DNA of 64,000 bases, from positions 103,956-167,955 of the forward strand of contig CAMOEI010000002.1 of NCBI GenBank assembly GCA_946612115.1, written 5' to 3'. This DNA comes from an uncultured Caryophanales bacterium (GTDB taxonomy: Bacteria > Bacillota_I > Bacilli_A > RFN20 > CAG-826). The translations under genes and the position numbers were made by a program. How positions within the stretch are numbered: position 1 is the stretch's first letter; every line of letters starts with the position of its first letter. The notes under the pieces are model-generated. The model was not told the origin of the DNA. It searched no databases and saw only the letters and a list, made by a program, of their open reading frames with translations. Positions 29,224-38,553 of this stretch are shown here, piece after piece.

Positions 29224-31098
29224 ATGGATTATAACGTCATCGTTGTTGGAGGAGGACACGCTGGCTTAGAAGCCGCTTTTGCTTCTGCTCATATGGGCAT
29301 GAAGACTCTTTTAGTGTCCATCAACATCAAGATGATGGGAAATATGCCTTGTAATCCTTCTATTGGAGGAAGCGCTAAGGGGATTGTTGTTAGAGAAATT
29401 GATGCTTTAGGTGGGATGATGGGTATTGCCGCAGATCATCACTATTTACAAATGAAAATGCTAAATACTGGCAAAGGCCCTGGAGTGCAGTGTTTAAGAG
29501 CTCAGCAAGATAAATTAGAGTATCCAAAGTATTTACAAGACCTTGCGTTAAATACACCAAATCTTGAAGTTAAAGAAGGTAGTGTTGTTTCTTTAATTCA
29601 TGATGAACATAAAGTTTTTGGAGTTAAACTCCAATCTGGAGAAGAATATACTTCTGACGCAGTTATTCTTTCTACTGGAACATATATGGAAAGCTATATC
29701 TTTAGAGGGCATAAAAAGATTCAACAAGGTCCTGATGGAGAAAAACCTTCTTTAGGATTATCGCCATATTTAAGAAGCATGGGTATAGAAACATATCGAT
29801 TAAAAACTGGAACCCCTCCAAGAATTAGAAGAGATTCAATCGACTTTTCAAAAGCCAGTGTTGAACCAGGTAGTCGAGGCAATTATGCTTTTTCATTTAT
29901 GACAAAGGAATTTATTCCAGTTGAAAAGCAAGAACCTTGCTATTTGATTTACACAAATGAAAATACCCATCAAATTATTCGAGACCATCTGGATGAAACC
30001 GCTCTATATAGCGGAAACATCGTTGGAGTTGGTCCAAGATATTGTCCATCAATTGAAAGTAAAATTATAACTTTCAAGGATAAGACTAGACACCAATTAT
30101 TCTTAGAACCTGAAAGTAGATACACTGATAGTATTTATGTTCAAGGATTTTCTACTTCTATGAGTGAAGAAGTCCAAGACTTAATGATTAAATCATTACC
30201 AGGATTTGAAAATGCAGTGGTACTTAAGTATGCGTATGCGATTGAATATGATGCGATTAAAACCACAGAATATGGTCCAACTCTTGAATTAAAGAAATGG
30301 CCAGGGTTATATATTGCTGGTCAAATATGTGGCACAAGTGGATATGAAGAAGCTGCAGGACTTGGTTTAATGGCAGGTATAAATGCTTCTTTAAAGATTC
30401 AAGGAAAAGAACCACTTATCTTAAGAAGAGATCAATCTTATATTGGGGTTATGATTGATGACTTAGTCACTAAAGGCACTGAAGAGCCTTATAGGCTATT
30501 ATCTTCAAGAGCGGAATATCGTTTACTTTTAAGACACGATAACGCTGATTTAAGATTAACTGATATCGGAAGAGAAGTAGGTCTTATTAGTGATGAAAGA
30601 TATGAATACTTCACTAGTAAAAGAAATAACATTAATAAAGTCACTGAAATTTTAGAGTCAACTTATGTTGGAAAAAGAAAAGAAGTGGAAGAATATCTAG
30701 CTTCTTTAGGTTTTAATGAGCTTAAAGGTGGGGTCCTCGCTAGTGAATTATTAAAAAGACCTGGAGTGAGATATACCGAACTCGCTAAATTTATCCCTGA
30801 ACTTAAAGACATTGAACTCGATGAGCAAACAATTGATGAGATTGAAGTAATTGAGAAATACGAAGGCTATATTGTTAAACAAAAGCGGGATGCGTTAAAT
30901 AGTCAAAAACTCGAAGAATTAGTTATTCCAACTGATATTATTTATAAGGATATGAATGGTATTAGATTAGAAGCTAGAGAAAAACTTGAAAAAGTTCGTC
31001 CTTTAACAGTGGGGCAAGCTAGCAGAATATCTGGAGTTAATCCAAGCGATATTTCAATGTTAATATTAAATATCAAGAAGTGGAAAAGACATGAATAA
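29224..31098 (+). CDS. mnmG: tRNA uridine-5-carboxymethylaminomethyl(34) synthesis enzyme MnmG
   Basis: VVGGGHAGLEAAFASA, NMPCNPSIGGSAKG, CGTSGYEEAAGLGLMAGINA. Confidence 0.97.
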   Translation: MDYNVIVVGGGHAGLEAAFASAHMGMKTLLVSINIKMMGNMPCNPSIGGSAKGIVVREIDALGGMMGIAADHHYLQMKMLNTGKGPGVQCLRAQQDKLEYPKYLQDLALNTPNLEVKEGSVVSLIHDEHKVFGVKLQSGEEYTSDAVILSTGTYMESYIFRGHKKIQQGPDGEKPSLGLSPYLRSMGIETYRLKTGTPPRIRRDSIDFSKASVEPGSRGNYAFSFMTKEFIPVEKQEPCYLIYTNENTHQIIRDHLDETALYSGNIVGVGPRYCPSIESKIITFKDKTRHQLFLEPESRYTDSIYVQGFSTSMSEEVQDLMIKSLPGFENAVVLKYAYAIEYDAIKTTEYGPTLELKKWPGLYIAGQICGTSGYEEAAGLGLMAGINASLKIQGKEPLILRRDQSYIGVMIDDLVTKGTEEPYRLLSSRAEYRLLLRHDNADLRLTDIGREVGLISDERYEYFTSKRNNINKVTEILESTYVGKRKEVEEYLASLGFNELKGGVLASELLKRPGVRYTELAKFIPELKDIELDEQTIDEIEVIEKYEGYIVKQKRDALNSQKLEELVIPTDIIYKDMNGIRLEAREKLEKVRPLTVGQASRISGVNPSDISMLILNIKKWKRHE

Positions 31099-31786
31099 AA
31101 AATCTTTAAGAATTGAATTAGATAAATTAAATTATTCTGATTATTTAGAAGAGTTAGAAACTTTAATGTATTCAACCCTCGAGACGAATAAACTTTTCAA
31201 TTTGACTGCGATTAAAGATGAAGAAAAATTTAGAGAATTAATGATTCTTGACAGCTTATTACCAACTAGATTGATCGATCTAGAAGGCAAAAAAGTAATT
31301 GATGTTGGTACTGGCGCCGGATATCCTGGCTTGCCACTTGCTATTACTAATCCTGACGCTAATTTTACGCTTTTAGATTCCACTAAGAAAAGAGTTGAAA
31401 ATATCGCAGATTTCGTTAAAAAACATGGGATTTGCAATGTTTTTACAGTTAATTCACGTGTTGAAGAGTACGCAAAAAAGCATAGAGAAGAGTATCATAT
31501 CGCTATCGCTAGAGCGGTCTCTGAACTTACTATCTTACTCGAATTAATTCTTCCTCTAGTAAAAGTTGGAGGATACTTTATCGCCATGAAAGGCGCTAAA
31601 GGAAAAGAAGAACTTTCTAAAGCAAATTCAGCGTTAAAAAAACTAGGTGCTGAAGTTGTTAATATAGATGAGTTTGATCTTCCTGAGTCAGGTGAAAAAA
31701 GAATTAATATCCTTATAAAAAAAGTAAAGACAACTAATAAAAAATATCCAAGAAGTTATTCTGAACTGATACAAAAACCGTTATAA
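31091..31786 (+). CDS. rsmG: 16S rRNA (guanine527-N7)-methyltransferase RsmG
   Basis: NLTAIKDEEKF, DVGTGAGYPGLPLAI, LLDSTKKRVENI, AIARAVSEL. Confidence 0.95.
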   Translation: MNKKSLRIELDKLNYSDYLEELETLMYSTLETNKLFNLTAIKDEEKFRELMILDSLLPTRLIDLEGKKVIDVGTGAGYPGLPLAITNPDANFTLLDSTKKRVENIADFVKKHGICNVFTVNSRVEEYAKKHREEYHIAIARAVSELTILLELILPLVKVGGYFIAMKGAKGKEELSKANSALKKLGAEVVNIDEFDLPESGEKRINILIKKVKTTNKKYPRSYSELIQKPL

Positions 31787-31884
31787 AGATTTAGCTTGTT
31801 GTTACAGAATTTAAATTATAAAAAATAATCGAAGAAAATTTCGCTTTTTCTTTATTTATAAAGATATTGGATATATTATATAGT

Positions 31885-31990
31885 CACTTCAGGGCAGCGA
31901 ATTAACGCGACCGGCGGTAAACCCCGCGAGCAGAAATGCATGAACTAGTGAAATTCTAGTGGCGACAGTAAAGTCTGGATGAGAGAAGTG
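31885..31990 (+). ncRNA. FMN riboswitch aptamer (RFN element)
   Basis: CACTTCAGGGCAGCGAATTAACGCGACCGGCGGTAAACCCCGCGAGC...GCGACAGTAAAGTCTGGATGAGAGAAGTG; P1 CACTTC/GAAGTG; upstream of ribU. Confidence 0.95.
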
Positions 31991-32015
31991 GAGAAAATTA
32001 ATATTTTCTTTGTGA

Positions 32016-32043
32016 TAGCCCCTGAAGTGGAGGGCTATTTTTT
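32016..32043 (+). terminator. Riboswitch-controlled terminator/SD-sequestering hairpin
   Basis: TAGCCC-ctgaagtgga-GGGCTA + T6 immediately before ATG 32044; the 3' side of the hairpin contains GGAGGG. Confidence 0.85.
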
Positions 32044-32808
32044 ATGGGAAAAGAAAGAAGAAACGCAAAAGAAGTTATTTCAAGAATGACAATATTAGCA
32101 ATGCTATCAGCACTTGGATTTGTGCTTATGGCGTTTGCTCAAATTCCTTATCCTTTTGCACCTTGGTTAAAAATTGAAGTCAGCGAAATTACTACTTTAA
32201 TTGCCTATGCATTATATGGTTTACCAGGTGGACTTGCAGTTGCGTTTATTAAAACAGGATTAAATTTAGCGGTTCATGGTCCAGTTGGATTAGGCATTGG
32301 AGATCTTACCGCATTATTTACTTCATGTATGTTTGTTTTAGGCTTATTTTTAACAAGCCATGTCTTTAAATGGTTTAAAAAAGGATTAGGATTTAGAGTA
32401 ATTGCCTATGTATTTATTACATTGCTTGTAACAACAGTGTTAACTCTCGCAAACGCGATATTTATCACTCCATCTTATTTATCTGTTTTTGGTCCTAATG
32501 CTCATTTTTCGACTTGTTTTGAACCAGGTGTTATTCAAAATGTTGTTAGTTATATCACTAAGGAAACTGATGTCGCTGTTAATGGCTGGAAATATATTGG
32601 AGTTATTTGTTCAATATACGTTCCATTTAACTTAATGAAAGCAGCAGCTTGCTGCCTTGTCTATGAAGTCTTATTCAATAGATTAATCTTCGTCTTTATG
32701 AGAAGATCAGAATTCTTTCAAAAATATTTTGTTGGAGATATCTTTGTTAAAAAAACAGAAACGCCTATAGAAGAAACCGCTTCTGAAGTAAAAGAAAACC
32801 AGGACTGA
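32044..32808 (+). CDS. ribU: ECF-type riboflavin transporter S component RibU
   Basis: ECF S-component pattern (LAMLSALGFVLMAFAQIPYPFAPWLKIEVSEITTLIAYALYGLPGGLAVAFIKTGLNLAVHG), FMN riboswitch upstream; TGA stop. Confidence 0.9.
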   Translation: MGKERRNAKEVISRMTILAMLSALGFVLMAFAQIPYPFAPWLKIEVSEITTLIAYALYGLPGGLAVAFIKTGLNLAVHGPVGLGIGDLTALFTSCMFVLGLFLTSHVFKWFKKGLGFRVIAYVFITLLVTTVLTLANAIFITPSYLSVFGPNAHFSTCFEPGVIQNVVSYITKETDVAVNGWKYIGVICSIYVPFNLMKAAACCLVYEVLFNRLIFVFMRRSEFFQKYFVGDIFVKKTETPIEETASEVKENQD

Positions 32809-32822
32809 GTCCTGGTCTTTTA
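32797..32822. terminator. Bidirectional terminator between ribU and ferredoxin gene
   Basis: AACCAGGACTGAGTCCTGGTCTTTT. Confidence 0.85.
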
Positions 32823-32827
32823 TATTT

Positions 32828-33004
32828 TTACTCTTCCGAGATTGCACCAACTGGGCAGACACTAACGGCTTCTTCTTCAGCTTCGCCGCTAACAACTTCT
32901 GCAAGTCCGCTATCTCCGATTTGGAAATCGTCAGGATATGTTCCTGCGCAGCATCCACAACCGATGCATAAGCTTTGGTCGATTTTGACTTTCTTACGAG
33001 CCAT
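32828..33004 (-). CDS. Ferredoxin, 58 aa (absent from the supplied ORF track)
   Basis: Minus-strand translation MARKKVKIDQSLCIGCGCCAGTYPDDFQIGDSGLAEVVSGEAEEEAVSVCPVGAISEE; SD AGGAGGT upstream. Confidence 0.9.
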   Translation of the reverse strand: MARKKVKIDQSLCIGCGCCAGTYPDDFQIGDSGLAEVVSGEAEEEAVSVCPVGAISEE

Positions 33005-33088
33005 TGTAATTACCTCCTAGGTTTGGAATCATTATACTATCTATGTATTGTTTTTGCTAAATATAATTAATCAATTTAAAATAAAGCC

Positions 33089-33739
33089 ATGAATATTGCG
33101 GTTATCGTCTTTGGTGGCAGTGGATCTAGAATTCATTCAAATGTCCCAAAGCAATTCATTAAAATTAAGGATAAAGAATTAATCTGTTATACGATTGATA
33201 AATTTGAATCATCAGATGATATTGATGAGATAGTTTTAGTGTCCCATGGTGATTATCTAGAATATGTTAGAAAACTAGTGGATAAATATCACTATTACAA
33301 AGTAAAAAATATCGTTTCTGGTGGTAATTCACGTCAATCTTCTGTCAAAAACGGATTATTTTCTGGGAATTTTAATGATGACGATATCGTCTTAATTCAT
33401 GACGGCGATCGTCCTCTAGTGACTCATAAAATCATCAAAGAAAACATTGAATGTTTGATTGAGAATAAAGGAATAGTGTCTACGGTTTTAGATGAGAAAA
33501 AAGCATTAAAAGAGGTTAGTAATTCAGGAAGAAAAATCGATTCATTATTAATCCAAACCCCTCAAACTTTTAGATTTAAAGATATTTCTCTCGCTCACAA
33601 AAGAAAAGAAGGGTTAGAACTACCTGATGATATTTCTTTATTAGAAGATGAATTGCAGGTTCAATATGTGATAGGTGATCCATATAATTTCAAAGTCACA
33701 ACAGATATTGACTTACAATTTCTACAAACTCTTTTATAA
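33089..33739 (+). CDS. ispD: 2-C-methyl-D-erythritol 4-phosphate cytidylyltransferase (IspD/TarI family)
   Basis: VIVFGGSGSRIHSNVPKQFIKIKDKEL, HDGDRPLVT, DDISLLE; MEP versus teichoic role not distinguishable here. Confidence 0.8.
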   Translation: MNIAVIVFGGSGSRIHSNVPKQFIKIKDKELICYTIDKFESSDDIDEIVLVSHGDYLEYVRKLVDKYHYYKVKNIVSGGNSRQSSVKNGLFSGNFNDDDIVLIHDGDRPLVTHKIIKENIECLIENKGIVSTVLDEKKALKEVSNSGRKIDSLLIQTPQTFRFKDISLAHKRKEGLELPDDISLLEDELQVQYVIGDPYNFKVTTDIDLQFLQTLL

Positions 33740-33750
33740 TATTTAGCACT

Positions 33751-34167
33751 ATGAAAGCGATCTGGGCCCATATTTTAAAAAATAAAGTTAGTTATATCGT
33801 TAGCTCAATAATTGCTTTGGCAATTGGTGCTGCCATTTTTTTAACATTTTTCTTTGTTCAAGATATGGAATTAATTGGTGCGGTTAATGGTGTTAGCGTA
33901 GCTTTCATCGCTTTAATGGCCATTGGTGCGTTTATCTGGTTAGGTAAAGCAGGCGCTTATGATACGATGAGTTATGGATTTAAACAGATGTTTAGTTCGT
34001 TTTTTGCTAAGGAAGCAAATAAATATAATGACTTTGCGGAATATAAAAATGAGAAAAACCAAGCGAGAAGTGGAACTGGAAAAATCCACTTTGTGTTTAT
34101 CTTCTTTTCTATTTTATTTGGTTTTGCTGTAATCGCTTTAGAAATCGTATATCATTCAATATACTAA
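33751..34167 (+). CDS. DUF3899-like small membrane protein
   Basis: 138 aa, about three TM segments, cytoplasmic KEANKYNDFAEYKNEKN segment. Confidence 0.55.
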   Translation: MKAIWAHILKNKVSYIVSSIIALAIGAAIFLTFFFVQDMELIGAVNGVSVAFIALMAIGAFIWLGKAGAYDTMSYGFKQMFSSFFAKEANKYNDFAEYKNEKNQARSGTGKIHFVFIFFSILFGFAVIALEIVYHSIY

Positions 34168-34341
34168 TTTATTTATAAATTAATTTTCAAAATATGAAGA
34201 TTAAAAATGCCAGCTTTTTGGTATTTTTTTCTTTCACGCATATTAAATTATTATTTGCATAATGCATACGCACTGGTATATATTAGACAACAAATACTAA
34301 ATTGCGTGCTTATATATGCACGAGAAAGGAAGGTAAAAGAT

Positions 34342-37300
34342 ATGATGAAAAAAGCTGCATTAGCTGTCTCACTCCTCGCCGGACTTGGTCTAGGTGTTGG
34401 TGGTGTCTCAAATGTTAAGCCTCAAAGTAAGTCACCTGAAAGAAATTCAGTAATCATCGTTGAGATTGATCGTACGCTTGATTCATTAACTGATGAAGGT
34501 GTTAATAACGTTCAAAAGATGATGTATGAATCAATCAAAGCGAATGTCACTTCAAACATCAGCTTAGTAAGTTCTTACACAGTTCTTAACAACGCGATTG
34601 CGATTTCAATTAATGATGGCTATATTGAGGCCGTTAAATCATTACCTGGTGTGAAAAGTGTAACTTTAAATAAAGCTCACTTTGTCACTTCTCAATCCCA
34701 TGGAAGCAAAGCAAGTAGAAATGGTGACTCGTCTGAAGTTGACCCATCTACTAATATTTCAGCGGAAACAATGAAAAAGGGAACTGATACCGCTGATGGA
34801 GAAGGAACAGTCATCGCTGTTCTTGATAATGAATTCTTCTTTAGAGGACAAACAAGTGACGCAGAATCATGGGGACATGTGGCGTTTACCGAATTAGATT
34901 CAACTACAAAAGTTAGATATGAAGGACGTCCAAAAGAATATACATTAACCCATGCTTATAAAGATGAATATGAGGATGCTAATGGAAAGAAACATTCTCG
35001 TAAAGCTGAAATTGATGGAGCGACTTTAGGACATGAAGGTTCCTTATACTATAACAGTAAAGTTCCATTCTATTTCGACTATGGTGGAGACAAAGAAAGC
35101 CATGGTGGAGATGCTCAGACTGACTACGACGTCTCAAGTAAATCCTCCTATCACGGTTCTCACGTTGCTTCTACCGCTGCTGGAAACGATCCAGATTACA
35201 AAGGCATCGCTCCAAAAGCCCAACTCGTTTGTATGAAGGTTTTTACAAACATTAAAGCTGGTGAAATCGATAACTTAATCGGTTATGGAGATTCTACAGG
35301 CGCATACGATGTTCCAATCCTTAACGCCTTAGAAGATGCTATTAGCCTTAAGGTTGATGGTATCAACATGTCATTAGGTAGTAACCTTGATGACTTCGAT
35401 CAAGAATCCATCACTTTAAAGACCTTAACTAGATTAAATGAAGTCTATGGAATCATGAGTTCCATCTCCGCTGGTAACAGTGGTAAAGCTTCCTATAAGA
35501 ATTTAGGCGGCTATGCTAACTGGACTGGTGAAATGGTGGAAACTGGTATCTTAGGTTCCTACGCTAATAGTGCCGCTAGTACAATCGTTGCTTCTGGTCA
35601 ACCAACTCACACTTATTTCGCTAGCGCTTTCAAAATGGCTAACGAAGCGGTTGTCGCTTATGACGACCAAGTCGTCAACAGAATGAGAAACGATTACGAA
35701 GAAGAACACAAGATGTATGATCTCGTTGAAGATAAAACTGACAAAACTCTTCCATGGATCTACGTTGGTGGATTTGGACAATCTAGCGATTATAAAGGTA
35801 AAAATGTCGATGGGAAAGTCGCAGTTGTTAACCGTGGTAAAACCGCATTCTCTGAAAAGTATGAACTTGCTTTTGATGCGGGTGCGATTGCCTTAGTGGT
35901 TATCAATAACGACCCAACTGCAACAGACTTCCAATTCTCATTCTCCTTTGGAGATGTTCAACCAAAAATTCCTGTTGTCTCTGCTTTATTCGGAGATAAA
36001 GGTGAATTCGGTGTTGCTGGAAGCGAAGGAACATTTGAAGTTATTAAAGATAAAACATTTGAAAACGTCAAAGCTTTAACTTCTTCAACATTTACCACTG
36101 ATGGTGTGGCGTTCAACCTTGAACTCAAACCAGATATCACCACTCCAGGTGATTTCATTAAAGGTGCTGTCCCACCACAAGAAAAAGAAGACAAACAAGA
36201 CCCTGAAAGAATGTATAAGGTTTATGAATTCTTATCAGGTACTTCTATGGCGGCTCCTAACTACGCTGGTGCTCAATCAGTCGTTTATTCAAAAGCTGTC
36301 AGTGAAGCTTTAAAAACAAAGAAATATAGTGAACTCACAACTGCTGAGATCAATAAATTAAAAGCGTTCCGTAGCACAGTTGATATGAGATTATTATCAA
36401 CCGCTGAGCCAATGAACGATTATGATAGATGGCACTGTGAAGAATGCGGATATGATTGGGATGGTAGCAAACTCAACGCTGATCACAAATGTCTCGAATG
36501 CGGACATAGCTGTGCCAAAGTTGATGTTCTAACTTCTCCAAGAATTCAAGGTGCTGGTATGGTCAACCTCGGTGCTGCTTATGCCACTGACGTCTATTTA
36601 GAAGGTGTTGATGCAGCGGGCAAAGGAACTGGTAAAGCCAAGGTCGCCTTAAAGAACGAGGCTGCAATCAATAAAGGCGATGTTCAAATCTCATTTATTG
36701 CCCATAACGAAAGTCAAGAAACCAGAAATTACACTGGTAAATTAACTATTATGAGACCAGCGGTTGTTAAGAGTAACGAATATATTTCTAAAGAATATAA
36801 CAACCGTGGTGAAATTGATTCTCTCGCCGCATTCCCAGGCACATATACATATGTAGCAGTACCTCACTTAGATGAACCTGATACCTATGAAAAACAAGTG
36901 ACTTCCGGTTCATTTGCTAAAGGTGATGTCTTCAAAGTTACAAAAGATATTGAATACTACGCAACTCCAGAAGCCTGCCAAGCTAAAGTCTATGATGGCA
37001 AATGGGAAGCTGGTATTTATGTCAATAATGGTGATGATAAAACCGCTAATTGGGAAATCTTAGAAGGCAAAGATTATCAATCTAATAAAGATGCTGTTAT
37101 CGCTGAAGTTAATCTTGGCACAATCGCCATGGAAAAAGGCAATAACACCATTACTTTAGATAAGTATTCATTAACTGCTGAACAAAAAACAGAAATCTCG
37201 AACTTCTTCGATTATGGATGCTATCTAGAAGGATATGTTAGTTTTGATGCTCAAGGTTCTTATCCTGATCTTAACTTAGTTTGGAACGGATTCTATGCCG

Positions 37301-38553
37301 GAGAAGGTAAATCAATTGATAACGCTCCAGTGGTGGAACCATTCGGATTTGAAAAAGATCAAACCGGTCAAACTGTCTATCCAAGTGATTTAGTTAATGA
37401 TGTCACTAAGACCTTAATCGGCAAAGCCAATGTTGACTTTGGTAGTACCATTGCTACTGGTTACATTGCTCCAGGTAAAGGATTTAATAGTGATAGCATT
37501 CTCGCTAATGATGAATCGCTTACTCACTTAGCTAGCGTTAACGCAAACTGGTCCATCTTAGGATATGATCAATCTTCTAAACAATATCTCCCAGATGCCG
37601 CCAATAAGCTATATGCAGGCGCTAGAGAGAAATCTAACAATTTATTAATTCAACAGTTCGTCTTACGTTCTGTTAAAGATAACTACATAACCTTAACCAA
37701 TAAGAAAGATGGCAAGGTTTATGGTAGAGAAGTTCTCCAAGACATGATGTTTGGAGGATATATGGAAACATTCCCACTCTACAAGTCTCATATTGATGAT
37801 TCTTATTTAGGAGCCGGTTACGTCTCCCATAGAGCGTGGGGAATTATTCCTTTATATAACACCCACACGGGTGAAGCTTACCCAACTGGTGATTACGATT
37901 TGACATTTAACTATCAACTCGCCACAAACGGACACTGGGTGAGCAAAACATATTTACTCCACATCGATACTGATGCACCAGAAGTGACAAAAGTCTCTCA
38001 ATCTGGTGACAATGTCACTATCTACACTAATGAAGTAAATATGGACAAATTATACTTAGGACAATCCGCTAAAGAATTCCAAGTTAATAATAAAGGACAA
38101 GCTTATGCGGAATTCACTAAAGATGAATTGGTGACTGCTATTGATAGCAATGTCAACCCACTTGTTGGAACTGGTAGAGTTTATCTCGAAATGTCCGATA
38201 AGGCTGGCGCTAAAGTTGGAGCAGTTCTCAGATTTGAAGAAAATCCTAATAAAGAATATGGTTACAACTTCGCTAAATTCACAGTTGTCCAAGGCAGTGA
38301 GCTCACAATTAGACATGATTTCCAAGATAACGGAAATAGTATTACCTACTTCTTCGTTAATGGAACTGCTGTTACAGAATATGTTCCAACCGGAAAAATC
38401 AAAGTCTTAAGAGACACTGATCTCAAAGCTGCCAAGAATGGTTGTGGTGGAAATATTGCCACTGCAAGCATCATTCTTGCTAGCTTATCAGCAATAGGTA
38501 TTGCCTTATTGCTCATCAACAAGAAAAAACATTTCTTAGGAGGTAAAAAATAA
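34342..38553 (+). CDS. Surface S8 family serine peptidase (lactocepin-like) with PA-like domain, zinc-ribbon-like insert and C-terminal membrane anchor
   Basis: Catalytic D (VIAVLDNEF), H (YHGSHVASTAAG), S (LSGTSMAAPNYAG); C-terminal CGGNIATASIILASLSAIGIALLLINKKK; start MMKKAALAVSLLAG at 34342 with AAGGAAGG upstream. Confidence 0.85.
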   Translation: MMKKAALAVSLLAGLGLGVGGVSNVKPQSKSPERNSVIIVEIDRTLDSLTDEGVNNVQKMMYESIKANVTSNISLVSSYTVLNNAIAISINDGYIEAVKSLPGVKSVTLNKAHFVTSQSHGSKASRNGDSSEVDPSTNISAETMKKGTDTADGEGTVIAVLDNEFFFRGQTSDAESWGHVAFTELDSTTKVRYEGRPKEYTLTHAYKDEYEDANGKKHSRKAEIDGATLGHEGSLYYNSKVPFYFDYGGDKESHGGDAQTDYDVSSKSSYHGSHVASTAAGNDPDYKGIAPKAQLVCMKVFTNIKAGEIDNLIGYGDSTGAYDVPILNALEDAISLKVDGINMSLGSNLDDFDQESITLKTLTRLNEVYGIMSSISAGNSGKASYKNLGGYANWTGEMVETGILGSYANSAASTIVASGQPTHTYFASAFKMANEAVVAYDDQVVNRMRNDYEEEHKMYDLVEDKTDKTLPWIYVGGFGQSSDYKGKNVDGKVAVVNRGKTAFSEKYELAFDAGAIALVVINNDPTATDFQFSFSFGDVQPKIPVVSALFGDKGEFGVAGSEGTFEVIKDKTFENVKALTSSTFTTDGVAFNLELKPDITTPGDFIKGAVPPQEKEDKQDPERMYKVYEFLSGTSMAAPNYAGAQSVVYSKAVSEALKTKKYSELTTAEINKLKAFRSTVDMRLLSTAEPMNDYDRWHCEECGYDWDGSKLNADHKCLECGHSCAKVDVLTSPRIQGAGMVNLGAAYATDVYLEGVDAAGKGTGKAKVALKNEAAINKGDVQISFIAHNESQETRNYTGKLTIMRPAVVKSNEYISKEYNNRGEIDSLAAFPGTYTYVAVPHLDEPDTYEKQVTSGSFAKGDVFKVTKDIEYYATPEACQAKVYDGKWEAGIYVNNGDDKTANWEILEGKDYQSNKDAVIAEVNLGTIAMEKGNNTITLDKYSLTAEQKTEISNFFDYGCYLEGYVSFDAQGSYPDLNLVWNGFYAGEGKSIDNAPVVEPFGFEKDQTGQTVYPSDLVNDVTKTLIGKANVDFGSTIATGYIAPGKGFNSDSILANDESLTHLASVNANWSILGYDQSSKQYLPDAANKLYAGAREKSNNLLIQQFVLRSVKDNYITLTNKKDGKVYGREVLQDMMFGGYMETFPLYKSHIDDSYLGAGYVSHRAWGIIPLYNTHTGEAYPTGDYDLTFNYQLATNGHWVSKTYLLHIDTDAPEVTKVSQSGDNVTIYTNEVNMDKLYLGQSAKEFQVNNKGQAYAEFTKDELVTAIDSNVNPLVGTGRVYLEMSDKAGAKVGAVLRFEENPNKEYGYNFAKFTVVQGSELTIRHDFQDNGNSITYFFVNGTAVTEYVPTGKIKVLRDTDLKAAKNGCGGNIATASIILASLSAIGIALLLINKKKHFLGGKK

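Noticed and set aside
34207-34341. Upstream 45-codon extension of the surface protease ORF
   Set aside because: Extension covers the promoter/SD region; MMKKAALAVSLLAG at 34342 is a proper signal peptide start with AAGGAAGG upstream.
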